DNA of 64,000 nucleotides. Origin: VRUE01 sp963728045. GTDB lineage: Bacteria > Actinomycetota > Thermoleophilia > Solirubrobacterales > 70-9. How positions within the stretch are numbered: position 1 is the stretch's first letter; every line of letters starts with the position of its first letter. The DNA is taken from NCBI GenBank assembly GCA_963728045.1, contig CAVSIE010000006.1, forward strand, positions 1 to 64,000, given 5' to 3'. This document shows, one piece after another, positions 52,301-58,418 of this stretch. Below the pieces are notes generated by a model. It saw only the letters and a list, made by a program, of their open reading frames with translations, was not told where the DNA came from and did not search any database. The translations under genes were made by a program, and so were the position numbers.

Positions 52301-53035
52301 CGAGCCCCCGGGACGCACAGTGCCGGCACCTATAAAGGCACCTATGTGATCAGCGGATACAACCCTGTAGAAGAACACCCGATCGGGGTTTATCTGGCAA
52401 ACGAACAAGTCGTAGTGCCGCCGCTCATCGAAAGCGAAAAATATTCCACTGTCATCAATGGAACATTGTCGAAAGAAAAAATGATGGCGATCGGCATGCC
52501 GGGGGTAAGCGGTCCTCCAATTTCCTTCACCTGTAAATCGACGGGGACAGGTGAGGGTTTGCTAACCAGTGCAAGCATTGAACACAGCCTAAAGTTCAAA
52601 AAATGGACCGGTTGCATTTGGTTCAGCGAATTTACCGTGAGCATGAATGGATGTTCCTTTGCTCTTCACCCGCTGGTCGGTGAACTGCCTTATACCAGTG
52701 GTGTATTGGACATCGTCTGCCCCAAAGAAAAAGAAATCACATTCACAGTGCTATCTGGATCGTGCAAAGTCGGGATTCCAGCTCAGAGCAGCCTCAGTTC
52801 CGTGAAAACGGAAAACGTTGGCACTGGCACGACGCGTGCGGTTGAAGTTGGCCTCGTGGTAAAAGGCCTGAAATACACACAAACCGGCTCGCAGTGCACC
52901 AATTCCGGAACACATAAAGACGGAAGCTTGAGTGGATCTTGGAATCTAAAGGGATACGAATTCTTCGGAGAACAGGCAGTTGAAGGCGATGTTGAATATC
53001 TCGAGGGAAGTCAGAAAGGCATTTGGGTCGAATAG
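49325..53035 (+). CDS. Modular secreted putative metalloprotease
   Basis: A 1,236-residue exported protein. The signal is VMLIVGALAAALALAPAVSV. At about residue 286, PIHEALHTMNAATNFE contains HEALH, an HExxH zinc-protease motif, in a domain that runs to about 390 (STNSHCVDGIDILCYADLGT). An FN3-like domain lies at 395-490 (TTYKFEYGTTTSYGT). From about 505 to 830 there are repeated C-x4-C-x-AVG blades with W-N/D-G-S-x-W (DVSCSSSVHCVAVGS, AISCTSSTSCQTVGY), a BNR/Kelch-like propeller. Two Cys-rich copies of a 170-residue domain end the protein (837-1,005 and 1,034-1,215). Protease activity is inferred. Confidence 0.68.
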   Translation: MSSTHQWRTSLVSNVMLIVGALAAALALAPAVSVAHPGHDHGLSSATGRLPGVPDYQKIKGVVSRFDAQSREYIVQKPGKPPMRAHIEADTHPGAEGAAANGGYSPLPSGESQPVCATTGHRFVVVRAYDEGTKTADTEDAHIRSLVKRMNWKFMQQSQLSSQVERTLQMRVDCDGSGTINVKDVAVPFGYLAEGIDTTDGDIGVLDTINYVELTLGAPEGPNAVKYLILNDKKRSGFVGIGYRYLDAVKNSSNLNVIYTTSSLIARNPNHTLDGKDSWESTIPIHEALHTMNAATNFEVEPGKWVAAPYASTNSHCVDGIDILCYADLGTSPEGLSYSEGRCPAYAGHESAERVTIDCKFDTYFDSETESGEWLSQWWNVGGSENPFLAYTPGVPPVATVPAAFTSPADFETYSATLKGIVNPGGVSTTYKFEYGTTTSYGTSIPVSPKSIGSGISDVEVSETISTEPEVTYHYRIVATNSKGTFYGEDKTVKTSVWGIQTIQGPSGSGGRGELLDVSCSSSVHCVAVGSNSKGATLAERWNGSQWSIMTTVNPAGANRLGGVSCSSSSFCMAVGAEGSPIFSEYWDGSSWSLVSMPMPSEAKSAAMTDVFCTSPTTCIAVGRYSGSKGPAIESKTLIERWNGSQWTIESSPNVEGNSHNQLSAISCTSSTSCQTVGYTTTKAGNPLAPLVEGWDGSKWSIQVAPTPPGGSGSLRSISCPVAGFCIASGAGGGTTFTAAWNGTSWQIQASGLPSDLSAISCATQSSCELIGNATGRHWSGSEWMIQDPSLPVGGTQVKLFSISCPQPSLCTAVGVYSGQPFFSPGERPLAERLTPTPHVKLRAEEYSSTSVTAVQSGEHNFKEETSGYNLYCKVATATGTVKEASSTLTLTPAYSNCTLFGQNATAKINSCQYVFYSTSKNSPFTGNMEIVCSKAGDSIEFSSAVCTLKLSAQAALGAVNFTNTGKKSRGRTITTTLSLTGIKYTEAGVACRAPGTHSAGTYKGTYVISGYNPVEEHPIGVYLANEQVVVPPLIESEKYSTVINGTLSKEKMMAIGMPGVSGPPISFTCKSTGTGEGLLTSASIEHSLKFKKWTGCIWFSEFTVSMNGCSFALHPLVGELPYTSGVLDIVCPKEKEITFTVLSGSCKVGIPAQSSLSSVKTENVGTGTTRAVEVGLVVKGLKYTQTGSQCTNSGTHKDGSLSGSWNLKGYEFFGEQAVEGDVEYLEGSQKGIWVE

Positions 53036-53044
53036 CAGAATCTG

Positions 53045-53115
53045 AGAAGGCGTGGGCGCCCTTGACAGGGTTGACCCTGGGTGGGCCCCTCGAGCCGCCC
53101 GGGGTCGAGCCTTCT
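53045..53115. terminator. Long nested inverted repeat after the metalloprotease gene
   Basis: AGAAGGC (53,045) pairs with GCCTTCT (53,109); inside are AGGG-TTGA-CCCT and CTCGAG/GTCGAG pairs. A large structured RNA could form 10 bases after the stop and end that transcript. It sits just before the TetR 2 promoter. Confidence 0.45.
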
Positions 53116-53128
53116 AAAGCATCAAAAT

Positions 53129-53172
53129 TACCACGTGCGTATCTTGACAAACACGAACTGACGTGTTTGTAT
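53129..53172 (+). promoter_or_regulatory. TetR-type promoter element before TetR 2
   Basis: Same TACCACGTGCGT-NN-CTTGACAA-N-CACG core as 40,509. TTGACA (53,144-53,149) and TTGTAT (53,167-53,172) are 17 bases apart. The spacer contains AACACG-N6-CGTGTT, a perfect 6-bp inverted repeat, as expected of a TetR operator. The GTG start is 6 bases after the -10, so a leaderless mRNA is likely. Confidence 0.65.
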
Positions 53173-53178
53173 TGATGC

Positions 53179-53895
53179 GTGGCTCGGGCTGAGAACGGCA
53201 GCGGTATGGCGACGAGAGAGCCGCGGGGCTCGCGGCGACGCCCTGGCGCTTCGCCGCCCGATCTGGAACGGATCTCTCCTCACGCCGGGCTCTCGCGGGC
53301 GGAGGTACGGGCCAACCAGCGCCACCGGATCTTCGACGGGCTCGCCGCGGCTCTCGCCTACCACGGCTACGAGGACACCAAGATCACCGACATCGTCGAA
53401 CTGTCGGGAGTCTCGCGCGCCACCTTCTACGAGCACTTCCAGGGGAAGGAGCCGTGCTTCGCGGCCGCTTACGAGGACGGGGTGGAGCGGCTGGTGACCG
53501 TGGCCGAGGCGGCCGTGCAGGGTGAGCGGAGCTGGGAAGCGCAGGTCTCAGCCGGGCTGCAGGCCGGGCTGGAGTTCCTCGCCGCAGGCCCGCTGCTCGC
53601 TCATCTGCTCCTAGTCGAGGCACTAGCCGCCGCGCGCCCGGCTCGGCTCGAGCATGAGCGCTCGCTGATCAGGTTTGGGGAGGCCCTCCGCCCGGCGGCG
53701 GCGCAGGCAGATGACGAAGCGATCTCGGAGGAGACCCCGCGACTGCTCGCCGGCGGCCTCGCCTCGCACCTCTCGGCGCGAGTGCTCGCCGGCGAAGCCG
53801 AGCGGCTGCCCGAGGACCACGACCTCCTGCTTCGGTACCTGCTGGCGCCATACGAAGCAGTGACCGTGCGCTCGGCCGATGAGCGCCGAGCCTGA
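53179..53895 (+). CDS. TetR family transcriptional regulator 2
   Basis: A 238-residue regulator with HTH ALAYHGYEDTKITDIVELSG followed by VSRATFYEHFQGKEPCFAAA, and a helical ligand domain. It can start at GTG 53179 (leaderless, 6 bases after TTGTAT) or at ATG 53206. It overlaps TetR 3 by 17 bases. An operator-like palindrome in its own promoter, also found before the collagen-like gene, suggests autoregulation and control of part of the surface region. Confidence 0.9.
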   Translation: MARAENGSGMATREPRGSRRRPGASPPDLERISPHAGLSRAEVRANQRHRIFDGLAAALAYHGYEDTKITDIVELSGVSRATFYEHFQGKEPCFAAAYEDGVERLVTVAEAAVQGERSWEAQVSAGLQAGLEFLAAGPLLAHLLLVEALAAARPARLEHERSLIRFGEALRPAAAQADDEAISEETPRLLAGGLASHLSARVLAGEAERLPEDHDLLLRYLLAPYEAVTVRSADERRA

Positions 53896-54571
53896 GCGCT
53901 TCGAACCGCGCGCTCTCGCCGGTCAGCCTCCACAGCGCTCCACCGAGCGGTTGCCACCCGGCCGCCACAAGCTGCCGCGCTCCTTCGTCGCCGGCAATCA
54001 GCGCATGCGCATCGTCGCCGCGATGCTGCAGGTCCTGCCCCTGCACGGCTACCCCCGGACAACGATCGGTCATCTAGCCCAAGAGGCCGGGGTATCGCGG
54101 GCGGCCTTCTACGAGCAGTTCGAAGACAAGGAAGCTTGCTTCCTGGCGACCTACGACCTCGCCGGCCAGTGGCTCTGCGAGCGCGTCGAGCGAGCGGTCG
54201 ACGCTAGTGGCGAGTGGCCCGCCCGCGTTCGTGCCGGGATCTCGGAGGCGCTTCGCCTGCTGGCGGCGAACCCAGCGCTCGCGCGGCTCTTCGCCGTCGA
54301 GGTGCTGCAGGCGGGCGTCACCGCCCGCGAGCGCCAGCAGGTCTGTCTCAGCCGCTTCGCCGAGGCGTTGCGCGCCGGCCGCCCTGATGACAGCCAGTTG
54401 CCACCCGAGCTCGAGGAGATGCTGCTCGGTGGCGTCATCACCACCATCGGCCGCTACGTCGATGCTGGTCGCACCGAGCAGCTCCCTGAGGCGACCGCCG
54501 AGCTGGTCGAATACCTCCTCATCCCTTACCTAGGGCCGGGGGAGACCAGGCGCATCGCCCGCGCCGCCTGA
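53879..54571 (+). CDS. TetR family transcriptional regulator 3
   Basis: A 230-residue regulator, paralogous to the two others: RIVAAMLQVLPLHGYPRTTI and GHLAQEAGVSRAAFYEQFED form the HTH, then KEACFLATYDLAG. The basic N-terminal arm LPPGRHKLPRSFVAGNQRMR matches the LPRGRHALAPEEVERDQ arm of TetR 1. ATG 53879 lies inside the 3' end of TetR 2, so the two are coupled; they may form heterodimers or read different ligands. Confidence 0.9.
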   Translation: MSAEPERFEPRALAGQPPQRSTERLPPGRHKLPRSFVAGNQRMRIVAAMLQVLPLHGYPRTTIGHLAQEAGVSRAAFYEQFEDKEACFLATYDLAGQWLCERVERAVDASGEWPARVRAGISEALRLLAANPALARLFAVEVLQAGVTARERQQVCLSRFAEALRAGRPDDSQLPPELEEMLLGGVITTIGRYVDAGRTEQLPEATAELVEYLLIPYLGPGETRRIARAA

Positions 54572-54609
54572 GCTTGCAGACAATCACTTTCGCTAGTCTG
54601 GCAGAAGCT

Positions 54610-54816
54610 ATGGGCAGGGATCCGATAGCCGAACGACTCGAAGAGCGCTTCGATCGCATCGATGGGGACCTCGATGCGATAGGCGCCGAAGTAAGGGCGC
54701 TCATCCCGCGGATCGACGCGCTGCAGCACACGATGATCCGGCTTGGCGGCGCGGGGTTGATTGCTCTCCTCGGCTTGGTCGCTACTCAGCTTGGCCTGAT
54801 CGTCACCCAGCTTTGA
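54610..54816 (+). CDS. Small coiled-coil membrane protein A
   Basis: A 68-residue product: an acidic heptad helix (DPIAERLEERFDRIDGDLDA, IGAEVRALIPRIDALQHTMI) and one C-terminal transmembrane helix (GGAGLIALLGLVATQLGLIV). ATG 54610 is used; a TTG at 54574 is in frame. TAGTCT, 10 bases before the ATG, could give a near-leaderless mRNA. It resembles in layout the holin-associated XhlA or DUF1640-type coiled-coil membrane proteins. It is a paralogue of the protein at 56.5 kb. Function unknown. Confidence 0.55.
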   Translation: MGRDPIAERLEERFDRIDGDLDAIGAEVRALIPRIDALQHTMIRLGGAGLIALLGLVATQLGLIVTQL

Positions 54817-54843
54817 GGCTGGGTCGGCAGGCTCGGCAGCAGC

Positions 54844-54862
54844 GCTATACTTTTTGAAGTAA
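54844..54862 (+). promoter_or_regulatory. 19-bp motif before moeZ
   Basis: GCTATACTTTTTGAAGTAA, identical to 56,707-56,725. TATACT can be a -10; TACTT-TTTG-AAGTA is a perfect 5-4-5 inverted repeat overlapping it and the expected start point. No good -35 is visible, as in activator-dependent or repressed promoters. Confidence 0.65.
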
Positions 54863-54894
54863 AGCTGATCCGAATTCGGGGGATTTAACGAAGC

Positions 54895-56055
54895 ATGGCG
54901 CCGGAGACGCAGGCCAAGCAGCAAGTCGAGGAGATAGAGCCGTTCGAGGCGGCGCAGGAGATCGAGGGCGGCGACGTCGTCCTGATCGACACGCGCGAGC
55001 CGCACGAGTTCCAGGAGGCGCGCCTCGAGGGCGGCAAGCTGGTGCCGCCGGGACTGCTCGGTGACGAGATCGCTGCCGCCGCGCCCGACAAGTCTGCGCG
55101 CACGATCCTCTACTGCCGCAGCGGCAACCGCTCCTACAAGGCGGCCGAGCAGATGCAGGCGCTCGGCTACGAGGACGTCGCCTCGATGGCCGGCGGGATC
55201 CTCGCCTGGCAGGAGCAGGGGCTGCCGGTCCTCGCCGCCGAGGGGATGACCCCCGAGCAGCGCGACCGCTACTCGCGTCACACCCTGCTGCCCGAGGTCG
55301 GGGTCGAGGGCCAGCTGAAGATGTTGAACGCCAAAGTGCTGCTGGTCGGCGCCGGCGGGCTCGGCGCGCCCACCGCGCTCTACCTCGCTGCGGCCGGGAT
55401 CGGCACGATGGGCCTGGTCGACGACGACGTCGTCGACGCCTCCAACCTGCAGCGCCAGGTGATCCATAACACCGAACGGGTCGGCATTCCGAAGACCGAG
55501 TCGGCGCGGCTGACGATCGAGGCGCTCAACCCCGACGTGAAAGTGGTCGAGCACCGCATGCGCCTCGACGCTTCCAACATCCTCGAGATCATCGGGGACT
55601 ACGACGTGATCGTCGACGGAGCCGACAACTTCCCGACCCGTTACCTGCTCAACGACGCCTCGGTGCGGCTGCGCAAGCCGGTCGTCTCCGCCTCGATCCT
55701 CAGCTTCGACGGGCAGATTTCGACCTTCGTCCCCTACGAGGGACCCTGCTATCGCTGCCTCTACCCGACGCCGCCGCCGGCCGAGCTGGCGCCGAGCTGC
55801 TCGGCCAACGGCGTGCTCGGGGCAATGGCCGGGACGATGGGTTTGCTCCAGGCCAACGAGGTGCTGAAGCTGGTGCTCGGCATCGGCGAGCCGCTGATCG
55901 GTCGCCTGCTCCTCTTCGACGCGCTCAGCACACGCTTCACCGAGCTGAAGGTGCGGCGCGACCCCGAGTGCCCGATCTGCGGCGAGAACGCGCCGGAGAT
56001 CCCCGAGTCGGAGCTGGGCCAGTTCCCCGACTACGAGCTCTTCTGCGCCGGATGA
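54895..56055 (+). CDS. moeZ: MoeZ-type sulfur-carrier activating enzyme with N-terminal rhodanese
   Basis: Adenylates and sulfurates ubiquitin-like sulfur carriers such as CysO. Residues 10-115 form a rhodanese domain with active-site loop ILYCRSGNRSYKA. Residues 120-385 form a ThiF/MoeB E1-like domain: nucleotide loop LLVGAGGLGAPTALYLAAAG, NLQRQVIHNTERVG, DGADNFPTRYLLND, and zinc cysteines in CYRCLYPTPP and CPICGE. Mycobacterial MoeZ carries the rhodanese at the C-terminus; here it is at the N-terminus. The carrier gene cysO follows, and cysM and mec are just beyond, so CysO is the likely substrate. It may also serve ThiS and MoaD. Confidence 0.9.
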   Translation: MAPETQAKQQVEEIEPFEAAQEIEGGDVVLIDTREPHEFQEARLEGGKLVPPGLLGDEIAAAAPDKSARTILYCRSGNRSYKAAEQMQALGYEDVASMAGGILAWQEQGLPVLAAEGMTPEQRDRYSRHTLLPEVGVEGQLKMLNAKVLLVGAGGLGAPTALYLAAAGIGTMGLVDDDVVDASNLQRQVIHNTERVGIPKTESARLTIEALNPDVKVVEHRMRLDASNILEIIGDYDVIVDGADNFPTRYLLNDASVRLRKPVVSASILSFDGQISTFVPYEGPCYRCLYPTPPPAELAPSCSANGVLGAMAGTMGLLQANEVLKLVLGIGEPLIGRLLLFDALSTRFTELKVRRDPECPICGENAPEIPESELGQFPDYELFCAG

Positions 56056-56105
56056 GGCTCGCCGAGCCGCGCCGCTCTTACCGCCTCCAATAGGATCGCG
56101 GCCTG

Positions 56106-56378
56106 ATGGCGACGGTCCGAATCCCACCCGTCCTGCGCGCGCAGACCGGCGGCCAGCCTGAGGTCGAAGCGGCGGGATCGACCGTGGGCGAGGTGCTGCG
56201 GGCGCTGACCGCCGAGCACCCCGATACCCAGAGTCAGCTGTTCGGGCCCGACGGCGACCTCAACCGCTACGTCAACGTCTATCTCAACGACGAGGACGTG
56301 CGGGTGCTCAATGGGCTGGAGACGGACGTCTCCGACGGGGATACGGTCGTGATTCTCCCCGCCATGGCCGGCGGCTGA
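56106..56378 (+). CDS. cysO: Ubiquitin-like sulfur carrier protein CysO
   Basis: A 90-residue beta-grasp protein starting MATVRIPPVLRAQTGGQPEV and ending VVILPAMAGG. The Gly-Gly terminus is what MoeZ converts to a thiocarboxylate. CysM then joins it to phosphoserine-derived aminoacrylate, and Mec releases cysteine. It lies 50 bases after moeZ on the same strand. MoaD-like function in molybdopterin synthesis is possible in principle, but the neighbours point to CysO. Confidence 0.93.
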   Translation: MATVRIPPVLRAQTGGQPEVEAAGSTVGEVLRALTAEHPDTQSQLFGPDGDLNRYVNVYLNDEDVRVLNGLETDVSDGDTVVILPAMAGG

Positions 56379-56476
56379 TCGAGCCCTTCAATCCGCCTTT
56401 GTAGCGAGCCGTTGAGAGCGAGAGAATTTACGCTTCTGGCACCCACATGTGACGTTTTGTCCGCTAGCGTGAGATC

Positions 56477-56680
56477 ATGGATGCGGTGAGGGAAAGCTGG
56501 ACAGACGAGCGGCTCGACGACCTCAAGGCGGAGGTCGGCGAGCTGCGCAGAGAGATGAGGGCTGAATTCAGCGCGGTGCGTGGGGAAATCGCTGCCCTTC
56601 ACCGGCTCATCCTGCAGGTCGGCGGCGGCATGGTCGTCACGATGCTGGTCGGCTTCCTCGGTATCGCGACCCAGCTCTAG
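56477..56680 (+). CDS. Small coiled-coil membrane protein B
   Basis: A 67-residue product, paralogous in layout to protein A at 54.6 kb: heptad helix DERLDDLKAEVGELRREMRA, EFSAVRGEIAALHRLILQVG, then helix GGMVVTMLVGFLGIATQL. Both end with GLxATQL/GIATQL. TAGCGT lies 6 bases before the ATG, so a leaderless mRNA is likely here too. Interposed between cysO and cysM, it may be independent of cysteine synthesis. Confidence 0.55.
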   Translation: MDAVRESWTDERLDDLKAEVGELRREMRAEFSAVRGEIAALHRLILQVGGGMVVTMLVGFLGIATQL

Positions 56681-56706
56681 CGCCGCCGACGGGTTGACCC
56701 TCCCTA

Positions 56707-56725
56707 GCTATACTTTTTGAAGTAA
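56707..56725 (+). promoter_or_regulatory. 19-bp motif before cysM
   Basis: GCTATACTTTTTGAAGTAA, identical to the copy before moeZ, 10 bases before ATG 56736. It contains TATACT and the TACTT-TTTG-AAGTA inverted repeat. The two copies mark moeZ-cysO and cysM-mec as one probable regulon. Confidence 0.65.
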
Positions 56726-56735
56726 CGGGAGAGCG

Positions 56736-57701
56736 ATGGCCCAGGACGACCTACTCAACCGCCCCCGCGGGGGCCGCTACGGCAATGTCGTCGAGTCGAT
56801 CGGCAACACGCCGCTGGTCGAGCTGCCGCGCCTCTCGCCAAAGCCCGAGGTGCGGATCTACGCCAAGCTCGAGGGCCGCAACCCGACCGGTTCGGTCAAG
56901 GACCGCGTCGCCCGTTCGATGATCGAGGCGGCCGAGGCCGAAGGGGCGATCGAGCCCGGCCAGACGATCCTCGAGCCGACCTCCGGTAACACCGGCATCT
57001 CGCTAGCGATGATCTGCCGCCGCAAGGGTTACCCGCTGAAGGTGGTGATGCCGGACAACGTCACCGAGGAGCGCACCCAGCTGCTCGAGATGTACGGGGC
57101 GGAGATCGTCTACTCGGAGGGCGCCAAAGGCTCCAACGGCGCGGTCGAGGTGGCCCTGGAGATGTCCGAGGACCCCAGCTACTACATGCCCTACCAGTAC
57201 GGCAACGAGGCGAACCCGCTCGCCCACTACAACGGCACCGCGGTGGAGATCCTCGAAGAGTTGGACGGGGTCGCGGCCTTCATAGGCGGACTCGGCACCG
57301 GCGGCACCCTGATGGGCAACGGGCGTCGCCTCAAGGAGAACGACCCCGAGACGCTGATCGTCGCCGCCGAGCCGATGCAGGGCGAGATGGTGCATGGCCT
57401 GCGCTCGCTCGACGACGGCTTCATCCCGCCGATCATCGACATCACCCTGCTCGACCGCAAGATCATGGTCTCCAACCGCGACGCAGTCGTCTGGACCCGC
57501 AAGCTGCTCGACGAGGAGGGCGTCTTCGCCGGCGTCTCCTCCGGCGCGATCGCCCGCATCGCCGTTCGCATCGCCGAGGAGCTCCCCGGCGGCAACGTCG
57601 TCTTCCTGATCCCCGACGACGGCTGGAAGTACCTCTCCTCCGGCGTCTACACCAAGCCGGTCGAGGAGATCGAGAACCTCGACTCCACCGTCTGGTGGTA
57701 G
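56736..57701 (+). CDS. cysM: CysO-dependent cysteine synthase CysM
   Basis: PLP-dependent synthase of the OASS fold, 321 residues. The PLP lysine is in GRNPTGSVKDRVARSMIEAA, and the substrate loop is LEPTSGNTGISLAMICRRKG. The phosphate-binding GGLGTGGTLMGNGRRL and late SSGAIARIAVRI blocks are present. It ends SGVYTKPVEEIENLDSTVWW; the extended C-terminal end is like actinobacterial CysM, which uses CysO-thiocarboxylate and O-phosphoserine. It is preceded by the 19-bp motif and ribosome site GGGAGAG, and followed by mec 17 bases later. Confidence 0.93.
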   Translation: MAQDDLLNRPRGGRYGNVVESIGNTPLVELPRLSPKPEVRIYAKLEGRNPTGSVKDRVARSMIEAAEAEGAIEPGQTILEPTSGNTGISLAMICRRKGYPLKVVMPDNVTEERTQLLEMYGAEIVYSEGAKGSNGAVEVALEMSEDPSYYMPYQYGNEANPLAHYNGTAVEILEELDGVAAFIGGLGTGGTLMGNGRRLKENDPETLIVAAEPMQGEMVHGLRSLDDGFIPPIIDITLLDRKIMVSNRDAVVWTRKLLDEEGVFAGVSSGAIARIAVRIAEELPGGNVVFLIPDDGWKYLSSGVYTKPVEEIENLDSTVWW

Positions 57702-57718
57702 GCAGCCAGCTCGCCGCA

Positions 57719-58120
57719 ATGCGGATTGCCCAGTCGCTTATCGACGAGATGGTCGCGCACGCGCGCGAGGACCTGCCCAACGAGTGCTGCGGCCTGGTCG
57801 GTGGCGCCGATGGGGTCGCGCAGGCGGTCCACCGGGCCCGCAACGAGTTCGCCAGCCCATTCAGCTACCGCATCGACACCGCGGACCAGTACCGGATCAT
57901 CGAAAAGGAGATGCGTGGGCGGGGGGAAGAGCTGCTGGCGATCTACCACTCCCACACGAAGAGTCCGGCGTACCCTTCACAGACGGACCTCAACGAGGCG
58001 GTCAGCTGGCCGGACCAGGTCTACGTGATCGTCTCCCTCGCCGACCCCGAGTCCCCCGAGGTCAAGGCCTACTGGCTCAAGGAGATGAAGATCGCCGATG
58101 CCGAGCTCGACGTCGCATAG
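57719..58120 (+). CDS. mec: CysO-cysteine peptidase Mec (JAMM/MPN+ metalloprotease)
   Basis: Zinc protease that cleaves cysteine from the CysO-cysteine adduct. The JAMM motif is complete: YHSHTKSPAYPSQTD (H-x-H-x7-S-x2-D), with the upstream Glu in EDLPNECCGLVGG. At 133 residues it is normal for the mycobacterial Mec family. The start at ATG 57719 (MRIAQSLIDEMVAHAREDLP) is 17 bases after cysM. The last gene of the cysteine block, it overlaps the DUF2007 gene by 23 bases. Confidence 0.92.
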   Translation: MRIAQSLIDEMVAHAREDLPNECCGLVGGADGVAQAVHRARNEFASPFSYRIDTADQYRIIEKEMRGRGEELLAIYHSHTKSPAYPSQTDLNEAVSWPDQVYVIVSLADPESPEVKAYWLKEMKIADAELDVA

Positions 58121-58418
58121 CTCGAAGCCCGCTTCCAGGACAGGCGCCGGTGGCGGCGGTGGCTCGCGCGGGCACGACGAGGAGGGTGGCGGCGGTGGAG
58201 GCGGCGGTGGCAACCTGGTCAAGGTGGCCTTTGCCCACCAGCAGGCGGAAGCGGAAATGATCCAGGGGCTGCTGACCGCGCACGGCATCCCGAGCATGCT
58301 GAGGAGGGCGGCGGGCTTCGACGTGCCCGACTTCCTCGCTGCCGGACCGCGGGAAGTCCTCGTCGCCGAAGAGGTCGCGGCCGACGCCCGCGAGGTGCTC
58401 AAGGGAACCGGCGCCTGC
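58098..58418 (+). CDS. DUF2007-type protein with glycine-rich linker
   Basis: A Ser/Gly-rich start and a run of nine Gly residues lead to a DUF2007 domain (putative signal-transducing, PII-like fold): VKVAFAHQQAEAEMIQGLLT, AHGIPSMLRRAAGFDVPDFL, GPREVLVAEEVAADAREVLK. The domain is complete at about residue 107, yet the frame stays open to 58,856, antisense across the next gene. A 1-base loss near 58,410 would end it at the TAG at 58,420-58,422, which is probably the true end. It is co-directional with mec, overlapping it. Confidence 0.6.

Noticed and set aside
33358..53895. The surface-protein region as a prophage or integrative element
   Set aside because: No integrase, transposase, attachment-site repeat or phage structural gene is visible; the regulators are TetR type.
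58190..58215. Glycine run as an assembly artefact
   Set aside because: The repeat stays in frame and leads directly into a well-formed DUF2007 domain, so it is taken as a real linker.
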